Origin: Pontederia crassipes
Lineage: Eukaryota; Streptophyta; Magnoliopsida; Commelinales; Pontederiaceae
DNA length: 64,000 nt
NCBI GenBank assembly: GCA_030549335.1
Contig: CM060183.1
Span: 28,905,052-28,969,051, forward strand
Direction of reading: 5' to 3'
The position numbers and the translations under genes are program-made. Below the pieces are notes generated by a model. That model was not told where the DNA came from, did no database searches, and worked only from the letters and a program-made list of their open reading frames with translations. This document shows, one piece after another, positions 48,027-58,773 of the stretch. The stretch's first letter is position 1. Each line of letters opens with the position of its first letter.

Positions 48027-51000
48027 TCAAGGTCTCCGTGGAAATTTCGAGAAATCTGGACGTCGATGTTCCAGGTAAGCTTTCTTCCCTTCACTTGCCT
48101 CTTCTGTTCCATAGAAGATGAGTGTAGCATTGCCCGCTAACTCCTGCATGAGAAGTTGACCTAGTAAATTTCACTACCTAAGAAACTCTCTGGTACTTGG
48201 TAGAAGTTCACACAAGATATAATATATTCTTTCGACATATATCTAAATGTAATGTCTCAAAAGAATACGTGTGCTAGATGCTTGTAGCTCTTTCTTACTG
48301 TATTATGATACATCTCTTTTCCATCCCCTTTCATTTAATCATAACCTTCTACCCTTTTATCTTTCCTTTCCTCTTCTCTATTTCATCTTTATAACAATTT
48401 CAATTTTCTCATGAAACAAAGCTGAGGTTGCAGATCCAACCAAATTTAGATACCTGGAGACCAGCATGGCCATCGTCTACTGCATTGAGAGCGGACTTTA
48501 GAACCCTGATTGCTGTAGGGCTGTTTCTTAGTATCTCACGGCACCATTTCAGTGTCTCTGATTCTAATTTCTCAAGCTGTAGAAAAGGGAAATCATGTGA
48601 ATATATTCATTGTATAGAACTTGTTGAAACAAGATAAATTGTACCTCTTTTTTCATGGGCAATTTGTAGTTAATTTTTAGAAAGAAAAGGATGACTAACA
48701 AGAAGTTGTAATCATCCAAATTTGTTTTCTAATTTTGGCACTGGAAGTTTCCTGTTTCCGTGCTATAAAAAAAGAAATAAAGCTCAGTTTCTTGTTAGGC
48801 AGGAAATAGAAACGTTTATACTTACTGGCACGACCACGTTCACCAGTCCCATTTTCTCTGCTTCACAAGCATCATAGAATCTCGATAGAAACCACATCTC
48901 CCGTGCTTTCTTGGGTCCAATCTATAGTACATGATCAACAGCAATCAGAGTTTTTCGGTTTGGATGCAATACCCCATTAAAACTGTTGGTCTTAATGTTA
49001 TTTTCTATGTATTCTTATTTCTGGATCCTATAACTTTTTAAAGGAAATCATCAAAGGAATATTTGAAGGGAATGATGAAAAGATCATCACACCATCAAAA
49101 TGTTTTCCAGAGGAAGAATCAAATGGAAGATCCATTATTAAAGAACCAACCTATGATTGTCACTCTCAAAGCATGTGATTATGTGATGGGAATTCCCTTA
49201 CTTTTATTAGCTTACCAGGCGGGACATGATTGAAGATCCATAACCTGCATCAAAACTTCCCACCTGTCACAGATGTGATGAGAATGTGATAAAATCCTGA
49301 AGAATTTTTGTTTCCTAAACAAAGTGATAAAGAACTAAGGTAAATTGCATTCATTGCAATAACAAAATGATATCAAGCTCACTAGACCAACCACAAGGTG
49401 AACTTATTTGAGAGTTCAATCATACTTGTGCTTTTCTATACAAATATTTTAATGAATGCAAATCCTTATATGGAAAAATGTTCAAGATACCTTTGGACCT
49501 GTCTGACCAAAAATTGCATTATCAGCTGCAATAGTTAAATCACAAACCATATGCAATATGTGTCCACCACCAACAGCGTAACCTGCCACCTGAATTAAGA
49601 AAGCAGGCACAAGTTCGCAGTCAAAAGACTCAAAACGAATTGAAAACTAAATATACAATAAAAAAATGAAGTTAGTCAACGAATTTGTACCATTGCTATT
49701 ACTGGTTTAGGAAGGCGACGAATTTGTACCTTCACAGAAAAATGACAAACTGATAAATGTGTTCCGATAAGTATGAGAATTAAATGGTAAAACTCAAATC
49801 AGATGGTCAATTTCTCTCAGTTTTCTCATTTTAAAATTAACATATAATGAGGCAGTTCAAAAGCTCGTCAGAAACCAACCTACATCAGAGGAATAATCCA
49901 GAAGCAGCAAAGCCAAAATCAATACGAGTTAGGAAAAAAATCGACTTAATGACATGGAAAGTAAATGATAGAAAATAGAGGAATGTTGCTTCAGAGGCAA
50001 CTGCATCAGTGTTGTGTTATATAACCAATTGATAATATAGTGGCAGATACACATAATTACTGAAGGAAATACCAAGAAAGTAGGGATTAATGGAAAATCG
50101 TGTAGGAGTCCACTGGCCTAAGTTCATCGAATATTAATGACAAAACATCATGAAAGTTTTGAAGAAAACTAATGGACCTTGTGTTTTGAGCTTCTGATAG
50201 GAATTTGTTGTTTCACAATGAAACTCAAGCTAAATTACCATGACTGATGTTCAAATTATCTATAAAGATTGTTAAAATTATTGTCTGTTGAGACAATTGG
50301 GAAACAACGCACCTGAAGGTCCAAAACATTAAGACGGCCAAAGATTTCGAAATCAGCATATCCATCTGAGGTCCTTAATGCCTGGTCGCCACCGCTACAG
50401 AAAGCTGTAGTCCCCTGTCAACAAGTAGTCTTAGTGAGTCAAATCCATCTAATTCAGCTATAACTCTGGATCAATTTTGTTCTTTTGCATACCTTCCCTG
50501 TTAAAATGATGACCCCGATAGAGCTGTCATCCCTAGCATCATTAAAAGCTCGAATAAGTTCCTTAACAGTTTGAGGACGAAAAGCATTCCTTTTTTCCGG
50601 GCGATTTATTGTTATCTGCAAAAGTAATAAGTGGATCTTGATCAATTAGAAAACTCAACAATTCTCATTTTAATGAATTCACAATGAACTAGATGCATCA
50701 TGCAAGAATTAGCGGTGGTGATAATTTCAGGGAAATATCTTACGCCTTTTCAGAACACAAAAGCATATTTCAATTGTGTGCTCTTTGTTGATTTGTTAGT
50801 GACCTTTGGATGAAATGGAGGAACTCACACCCTGCACGAGTATAATCGGCAACAAGGGACCACGGATGAAACCCGCACATTTGGATGATTATGTATTGTA
50901 CGAGTGCGATGCTTCGTGTTACTCCGTTGATGTTGACAGAGAGAATAGTATAGATCCTATTACTTCTAAAGAAGCAATGACTTCTAATGAGTCGGAATCA

Positions 51001-54000
51001 TGGTCGACTGCCATGAAATGTGAATTGGACTCAATCGATTGGAACGAAGGATGGACATTATGTGACTTGCCTGAAGGTAGGCAATCCATAGGATGCAAGC
51101 GGATATTCAAGTGAAGTATTGGGCAGATGGTTCACTTGATAGACACAAAGCTAGATTAATTGCTAAAGGTTATACTCCGCAGAACTCCGCCTATGTTTTA
51201 TAGCCGGTCCCAAGCCCGGATAAAGGAGGAGGATTGTGTTAGACCCCGACAGCCAGCATAAAACCCTGTCGAATCTCATGAACATGGATCAACGAAGCGT
51301 CGCATGATCCATGTAGCCGACCCCACCTAGTGGGATAAGGCTTTGTTGTTGTTGTTATACTCAGCAAGACGGAATTGACTTTCAAAAAACCTATTCTTCA
51401 ATAGCTAAGTTTGCGTCAATTAGGATGCTCTTAGAGATAATCTCGTATATGGATTTGGAGTTATTCCAAATGGATGTTAAGACAACTTTTTTAAATGGTG
51501 ACTTAACAGAAACTATATACATGCATCAACTTGAAGGTTGAAGGTTGAAGGTCAATAGGATAAGGTATATAGATTGAAGAAGTCATTATATGGTTTAAAA
51601 CAATCGTCTAGACGATGGTATTTGAAATTTCATGGGACGATAGCCCAATTTGTGTACATAAAAAAAAGTGGGAGCAATTTTGTGATATTATCACTATACG
51701 TAAATTATATCTTGCTCGCTAGTAACGATGTCATGCTCAATAAAGTAAAGGATAAATTGAACAAACAATTTGAAATGTCAAATATGGGTGCAACATCCTA
51801 TGTACTAGGCATTCAAATTATTTGAGATAGAAACTTAAGAATTCAATACAACATTATATTAATAAGATACTGAGAAGGTTCGGATGCAAAATTGTAGTCC
51901 CGCACCTACACCACTTGTGATTGGAAAAAGACTTAGTAAAAGTAGTGTCCTAATGTGAGGCAAAAATCTTTAGAGGAACCTTATGTACAAGCAGTGGGTA
52001 GCTTGATGTATGCAATGCTTTGTACACAACCTGATTTAGCTTATGCAGTAAGCTTAGTTAGCATATTTCAAAGTAATCTTGGAAAGACCCATTAAGAGGC
52101 CATTAAGAGGATTCTACGATATACGAAAGGCACGGTACAATTGACATTTGACATACCACGTTGTTACATTGGAGGTTATTGGATATTCGGATGCAGATTT
52201 CGGGGGCGATATAGATGAACGAAAGTCCACATCGCATCACTTATTTTTATTGGGTGGAGCAGTCGTTTCTTAGGGTAGCAAGAAACATGTGTGGCAAGAT
52301 ACACACATAAAGTTGAATACATTGCTTGCAGTATAGTAGCCACCCATGGAGTTTGGCTCAAACTTTTTCTCTTGGAACTAGAGATCAATTTGGTCACTAG
52401 TTCAAATGTACTATGATAATCATGCAGTAATAAGTTTGATAAACGATGGAGCTAAATGTTTCAAAGGAAAACACATTGAGATAGAATATCACTATATACA
52501 ATATATAGTTAAAAAGAAAAAAGTAACTGTGACTTGTATGCCTACCAATGATATGTTGGTTGATTTTTTAATAAAAGTAACGTGTTGGTTTAATAGGACG
52601 AAAACATGAGTCTAGTATTTTTTATTTACAAACTAATACTTTACGGATAGTGGGAGTACTAAAGTTGCAATAACATTACAAGAATAATGTAAGTGTTGAA
52701 ATTGGTGACCACATCGGTTAAGTGGGAGATGTTGATTTGTTAGTGAACAACGTGAAGTGCTCCTCCAGAAGTTGTGGGAGGACATGGACAAAATGGCATT
52801 TCTGGCACTAGCGGAAGGGCAGATGGCGGTGATGTTCAACCACCTATATAAGTCTCCTGGGTGAGATGGAATGATCACCGTTCGGGAACCACATTTTCTC
52901 ACGAAAACAAATACTGTTGTTCCGAATCCTTCAGCACATACTGTTCTACAATCTATTTAATAAACACCATATTTCTTATTATTATACACAATTGTGTCCA
53001 ATGCTATGGGTAAATTACACGAATAGTCCCCCAACTTTGAGTCGATTTTCAATTACTCTCCAACTTCAATTTGTAACCAGAACGTCCCTCGTCTTTTATT
53101 TTCTTGCACGATTAGTCCTCTTGACCAGTAATAGTGGGTTTTCCGATTGCCTTGCATACGTGCCGACACGTGAGCCATTTCTCTCTCATCCACGTCATTT
53201 AAGTCATCCACGTCATTTAACGCTCCAAACTAGGTAAATTACAAGGATCGTCCCCCAACATTGAGTCGATTATTAAACAGTCCCCCAACTTTGATATTAT
53301 TGCATGATTCATCCACTTGACCGGTAAGAAACAGTCTCCCGATTATCTTGCGACGTGGCACAATAAAATATAATAAAAAAATTTAACAAACTGACATCAC
53401 ACAATAAAAAATATTATAAAAATTTCAGAGCGCGGACGAGCTTGCAGAGGAGGGGTGTCGGCCCCCTCTCCAAGCTCGCCCACTAGCGAGCTTCGCACAA
53501 GGGGCGCTAACACCCCCTCGCAAGTTCGTCGGCGCTTCTATCATTTTTATTTTTTATAGTCTCTCAACTTTGAGTCGTTTAGGGCCGCAGACGAGCTGGT
53601 AATGAGACGTTGGCGCCCCTTGTGCGAAGCTCGCCAGTGGGCGAGCTTGGAGAGGGGGCGCCCCCTATGCCGCCAAAGGGCAAGCTTGGGAAGGGGGGCC
53701 GACACCAGTCAAGTGGATGAATCGTGCAATAATATTAAAGTTGGGGGAATGTTTAGAAATCGACTCAAAGTTGGGGAACGGTCCGTGTAATTTACCTGAT
53801 TTGGAGCGTTAAATGACATGGATGACTTAAACGACATGGATGAAAGAGAAACGGCTCACGTGTCGGCTACGTATGCAAGACAATCGGGAAACCCACTATC
53901 ACCGGTCAAAAGAACTAATCGTGTAAGAAAATAAAAGAAGATGATTACAAATTGAAGTTGAGGGACTAGTTGAAAATCGACTCAAAGTTGGAAACCATTC

Positions 54001-54559
54001 GTGTAATTTATCCCAATGCTATCGATAATCCTAAGTATGCTTTGATTATTTCTTTTTGCGGGATTTATGATGAGTAAATTAGTTGCTTTGCGAATTGGAA
54101 GAAGTAACATTTTGAATCGAACTTTCCAAAGATCATAGATTTTGTAATCATTTTAAGTTAAGATAGAACTCTGTAAGAAGGACTTGGACACAGTTTCCAT
54201 TACCTAAAATTTCACAAGGCATTCGAAAAAACGCAATTGCTTAAAGAAGCTGAGAAAATGAGGCATGACAGAGTACGACGACCGATTCTTTCTGTTACCT
54301 TCGCGATGCCTTCCCCGACAGCCTTCTCGTAGATAATGTCAATAAACTCCTTACCGAGCTCATCGCATGCTTTTCTCCACGTCGCCGGCTCCACCGAAAC
54401 CTCTCCGTGAACGCGACGGTAGCTGTCGTTGGCGGACGCGACGGATCGCGTGAAAAGAGGGGGCGAGCGAGGAAGAGGCGTGAGAGGAAGGATGTGGTTC
54501 GTGATGCATGCGATTCTTCGCTCCGCAGTTCTGAGCTCCCTCTCAGTGATGTCCGCCAT
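48027..54559 (-). CDS. MENB: 1,4-Dihydroxy-2-naphthoyl-CoA synthase (naphthoate synthase)
   Basis: This crotonase-fold enzyme closes the second ring in phylloquinone (vitamin K1) synthesis, turning o-succinylbenzoyl-CoA into dihydroxynaphthoyl-CoA; in plants this occurs in peroxisomes. Nine phase-0 exons fit: 54559-54299, 50615-50493, 50414-50313, 49729-49691, 49589-49491, 49263-49216, 48921-48826, 48576-48454 and 48143-48027, giving 335 residues. Residues 15-23 (RIACITNHI) fit a type 2 peroxisomal signal, R-(L/I)-x5-H-(L/I). Conserved words: [69 protein letters not shown] (with the catalytic Asp) and [12 protein letters not shown] at the end. Intron 1 is 3.7 kb and holds nested transposons. 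The gene is divergent from PDF1B. No lesion is seen. Confidence 0.95.
50786..52998 (+). mobile_element. Ty1/copia remnant in MENB intron 1
   Basis: TGTTGATTTGTTAGTGA occurs at about 50789 and again at about 52732, marking the start of a left LTR stump and of a right LTR. Between them are copia pol words: [37 protein letters not shown], an RT box with both Asp residues changed (YVNY for YVDD) and [13 protein letters not shown] of RNase H. Stops and frameshifts are frequent. The 5' LTR, gag and integrase are gone, and an RTE-derived element interrupts it at 51185. The right LTR is itself split by the foldback element at 53008. Confidence 0.85.
51185..51353 (+). mobile_element. Second short RTE-derived element, inside the copia remnant
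   Basis: It has the same head (CTCCGCCTATGTTTTATAGC) and RTE tail as 39275-39453. The flanks GTTATACTCCGCAG and GTTATACTCAGCAAG form an imperfect target duplication inside the codons of a copia AKGYTQQ-type motif, so it inserted after the copia element. Confidence 0.85.
53008..54013. mobile_element. Mutator-like foldback element, 1006 bp
   Basis: It is bounded by an exact 9 bp duplication CAATGCTAT (52999-53007 and 54014-54022). The ends GGGTAAATTACACGAAT and the inverse GGATAAATTACACGAAT match at 16 of 17, and the arms go on with CCCCCAACTTTGAGTCGAT. A 9 bp duplication is typical of Mutator-like elements. The centre (about 53425-53700) has a GC-rich inverted repeat around GAGCTTCGCACAAGGGGCG. 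There is no transposase. It splits the right LTR of the copia remnant. Confidence 0.9.
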
Positions 54560-54937
54560 GAGAGGAGCTTCGTGGGGCTTTTCGGATGCTCTCTGTTTCT
54601 GTTGCTTAGTAAAGCGAATGGGACGGGAAAAGATAAGGGAGGTTTTAACAGGAAAGTTGTCAAATTGTATGCCTACTTCTTCGCGTAGTTCTCGTAGTTA
54701 CTCAAACAAGAAACCACTACAAAGCGGCTCCCACATCTCATTCCCTCTATGATTCGTGGGTGCGGAGGCGAGTGGAAATAGTTGAAGATGCACTTCTTAT
54801 ACAATATTTATTTCTTAATACCATGGGTTTAAGTGAAAAAAAAAACCACGAGTCCGAAATGGAAAAAAAATTCTTATCGAAATCTAAATATAAATAAGGA
54901 AAAACGAGGAGAAATTTCTCGAGCACAAAGCAAGGAA
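54560..54937. promoter_or_regulatory. Shared 378 bp divergent promoter region, MENB and PDF1B
   Basis: Start codons of two essential-looking organelle genes face away from each other across this stretch. A TATAAATA box for PDF1B lies at 54888-54895, about 43 bases before its ATG. No clear TATA box serves MENB on the other strand. Whether the two are co-regulated is inference. Confidence 0.6.
54888..54895 (+). promoter_or_regulatory. TATA box of PDF1B
   Basis: TATAAATA, 43 bases upstream of the ATG, so the leader would be short (about 15-20 bases). Confidence 0.5.
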
Positions 54938-57900
54938 ATGGCAGCGCGACTCCATGCGTCGCCCGCCTTATCTTGCTCCGCCCTCCTCCCTGTCGTCCTT
55001 CGCCGCGCCGCCCTCCTCCGCCCCAGGAGACCAATCGTACTCCGCCGATTCTCCGCCCAAACTGCTACTTCCGTACGCCCGCCGCTGGACGTCTCCGCGC
55101 AGGCCCGACGCGGTTTCTCCTTCCAAGAAGACGACTTCGCCTCCGGTAAGCACCTTGCGCGTGCTAGTTCCGACCAAATCATATGCCACTAAGTTTGTAT
55201 TTATCATTTGTGGATCGAATTGTTTCCTCTTGCTATGATACGATTTGATGGCGTGGTTTTTAATATCGCATGGAATTGTTTGTCTAGCTGCTGATTTGAG
55301 CTTTGAATCGCCGCTAAAGATCGTCGAGTATCCTCACCCAATCCTGAGAGCGAAGAATAAGCGAATCAATACTTTTGATGATAACTTGAAGAAGTTGGTC
55401 AAGGAGATGTTTGATATAATGTACAAGTGAGTTAGCTTCTTATTGTCGGAATCGATCAATTTTACAAAGTCTATATTGTCATACCAAAGCATGTACTCTA
55501 ATTTTTCATATATATTTATTTCGCGTGTTTTGTTTTCTACAAGCATACATAAAGTTCTCAGTTAAAGTTCGACGATTTCATCATTCTGTCAATATTCATG
55601 ATGTTTGAATAAATGCTTGTTATAATTGTTTCATATGAATTGGTGTAACCCCTGATCCATCGTTGTAACAGAACTGATGGTATTGGACTCTCAGCACCTC
55701 AAGTTGGAGTTAATGTTCAACTTATGGTATTTAACCCTGCTGGTGAGCCAGGTGAAGGGGAGGAAATTGTTCTCGTTAACCCAGTAGTGTATAAGGCCTC
55801 AAAAAGGACGCTTTTATACAATGAGGGTTGCTTGTCCTTTCCTGGAATTTATGCTGATGTAGAGGTATTAGTAATATCTTGTCACTTCTATGTGTTATAA
55901 ATGTCTTATCCCTGTATATATGGCAATCTCATAAATTAGCATATTCATGCCTAAGATTTTAGTTCTTGAACAGTAACCTGCAGTCAGCATTCTTTTGTCA
56001 AGTTTCTTGTAAGATTGCCTATAACCTTCTAAAACAACAACAACAAAGCCTTATCCCACTAGGTGAGGTCGGCTACATGGATCATACGACGCCAATTCGT
56101 TGATCCATGTTATAACCTTCTAAAAGTAACTTTATTTTTCTATTATTATCCTTTACTGCAGCGACCTGCATCTATCAAGGTTGATGCTCGAGATATAACA
56201 GGTGGAAGATTCAGAGTTAATCTAACAGGGCTTTCTTCTCGAGTTTTCCAGCATGAATTTGATCATTTGCAGGTTTGTAACTTTGTTGAGAAATACAGGC
56301 ACATTATCACTTTTTCTTCTGGTCAACTAAGTTTGTAGATGAAATTGGACTTCTTCTATGCTACTCTCGTAGCATATATCACATAAGCATTTTGAAAGAT
56401 GAATTTCAGGATATAGCATGGTAATGCCTATTCTGAAAAATAATGCAAGACCACTGTTGTCAAATGTATTAAAAGACAAAGAAATCATAATTTTCATATG
56501 ATGGTCATATCAGATGATGTCTCCATATGCATGTGGTTCTCATAGCCAGTTAGCTTCTCTTGTTTCCCTCCCCCTCTTTCTTTTTCTAATCTTGATGGTT
56601 ACTGTGGTTTCAGTAACGTAAGAAGATTTTGAATTTCACGATGAAAAAAGCAGATGTTGTGTAGATGAAGTATAACATTTTCTTGTAGAGGCCACATGTT
56701 GGGATAAACCCAAAGGAGTGATGGGTAGGCATACACAGTGATCTTAAGGTCTAGATACCCTCATTATTTAGAAAAGAAGACAAATGTAACTAGGAAATAC
56801 ATATATTGTTCTTCTCTTGTTCTGTTAATTGGTATGCATGCAAGCTTTTCTGTTATAATGAAATATCAGTCATAATGTCATTTTATGTTTGACTGACCTT
56901 TTGAATTTCTGCATCCAACATTGTGTTCACAAAAAAAAAACCTTACTATTCTTATTGTGTTTACCCTTGTGTGTTCAAGTTTAGTGGCTAAAGCAAATAA
57001 CTTCTACTAATTCTTTTTCTCATGTCAATATCAATTTCACCGGTAATACTATTCAAGCTTGGTGGCTTCAGTTTTCATATGCCTATCGAACTATTTGGTT
57101 AATTGTTTTTTTTTTATCAGGGAGTTCTTTTCTTTGATAGGATGACTGATGATGTAATTGAAAGTGTTCGTTCGCAGCTGAAGGTTAGTAAAAGATTGCT
57201 AAAATGCATTTTGAAACATTGTCGTAAATGATAACCTAGACATTTCTGCTATGCCATACTGATGCGCATTAACCTGTGCCGGTATAGGCATGTTGATTTC
57301 TTTATTTTACTTTTTTTGAAACAAAGAGATGTGTTTTCCCTTGTCACTGCTTCTTTCAGCTTGAGTTCATCCCTTTTTTTGGTGAATGAGTAGTCCCATT
57401 CTGAAACATTCTCTGGAAACTTGAGCGTTTGAAGTCTACCTTAGAAATTGAGTAAAATTCTGAAACATATAGAGTTTGGGAAGCTTGGTTAGCGACTTAA
57501 AATTACGTAGATTCTACAATGTTTTCCCCTCTAACTCCTAATGAGTGGATGTTCAAATTATTTTCTTTTCTTTTGGAGAGGGTAATAAAAGATGGTTGCA
57601 GAGCTGTGCAATCATCCAGAACTTTGTCGAAGATTAAACCTACATGCATGTGATCAGATGATTACTGAAGCTGAAGCAATACTCTTATGCACATATTTGT
57701 ATGCCTAATATCTAGAGTTTGTGTATTTGTATGCCACTCGTGTTAATATATAACAGTTCTAAGTTTCATGTTCTTTGTTTGTATCATTAATCTCATTCTC
57801 AATTCATTTATGTATTTCTTCTCTGTAAACTAACATATTTGATACTCGCAATAGGCTCTAGAACAGAAGTATGAAAGCACAACAGGGTTGCCTAGTCCTG

Positions 57901-57971
57901 AAAATATTGACAAGCGCGAAACAGCAAAGCAAATATCTGGGTTTGCTAAATCTGGGTTTGCTGGAAGATGA
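54938..57971 (+). CDS. PDF1B: Peptide deformylase 1B, organellar
   Basis: PDF removes the formyl group from the N-terminal Met of proteins made in plastids and mitochondria, including photosystem II D1 and D2. Six exons fit: 54938-55145, 55288-55426, 55672-55864, 56162-56272, 57121-57183 and 57855-57971, giving 276 residues. Residues 1 to about 68 are an Arg/Ser/Ala-rich transit peptide. The three metal-site motifs are intact: GIGLSAPQ (119-126), EGCLS (167-171) with the Cys ligand, and HEFDH (211-215). SPLKIVEYPHPILRAKNKRI marks the 1B type. It starts 378 bp from MENB in the opposite direction. A 76 bp RTE tail lies in intron 3. The C-terminus GFAKSGFAGR is Gly/Lys-rich as usual. No lesion is seen. 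Confidence 0.95.
56035..56110 (-). mobile_element. 76 bp RTE LINE tail in PDF1B intron 3
   Basis: An exact 15 bp duplication TATAACCTTCTAAAA flanks it (56020-56034 and 56111-56125). The insert is only the 3' end of an RTE-type element (tail CCTTATCCCACTAGGTGAGG read on plus), i.e. extreme 5' truncation during target-primed reverse transcription. Confidence 0.92.
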
Positions 57972-58179
57972 TTCACCTACAGGTTATAAGTTTCATTTAC
58001 ACCCTGGTCCATACTTACCTGCCTACGATGAGTCAGTAACATGTAGAACAGAAGCTGTCTCCCGGATGTGCGAGCGGAACAGATCCTTTGACAAGGAGCA
58101 GGAACTCAAGGAACGTTTTGGTCATGGATACAAAGATTTTGCTTGCGCAAGTACATTCTCAATGTTAGAGATAGTTTGA

Positions 58180-58770
58180 CTAGTGTATGACTGCGGAGCT
58201 CTCTCAAGGTATCATTCTGATAAATGTATTCAAGGCCCAAATATTAACTTGAGGGTAAGCTTAATTTTGTAACTCTGATGTCGAGGCATTTAGGATGCAC
58301 GCATACCAACTATAAACATTTATTCATATTATTATGGCATCATTCATATAATCATTTACTATGATGTGGAGTTCTCTCCCATGGCTGCATTCTTCGTCTT
58401 GTGTTCCACATGATTTTGTCATCTCAACGCTAGTTTCTGGTTTGTTGAAATGTTTGGTCGTGTCGATAATTTCATAGAAATCGTGAACTTACTTTTTCTT
58501 AGGGACTATTCAGATAATTAGTTCCATGACTATTTTTACTCATTCTTTTATCGTGTGGAGAAGGAACGCAGACGCCGCTTCCCGTGGTCGAGAAAATAGA
58601 GCATTATGATCATTATAATTAAAAACTCTCTCTCTCTATATATATATATATTACCCTGAAGCACTGGTGGCCGTGGTGCTACGGGGTCGGAAGAATCGCA
58701 ACGACCGCACATATAATATATATATATACACCATCATTTTTGCTACCAAACACCAACAAAATGTGCCGGC
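58180..58770. other. Spacer between PDF1B and the polygalacturonase gene
   Basis: The two genes end towards each other here (tail to tail). AT-rich, with TA-type simple repeats at about 58635-58652 and 58712-58730. No gene is seen. Confidence 0.5.
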
Positions 58771-58773
58771 CCA

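Noticed and set aside
54407..54752. Plus-strand genes opposite MENB exon 1
   Set aside because: Shadow frames of the conserved MENB coding strand without recognisable domains.
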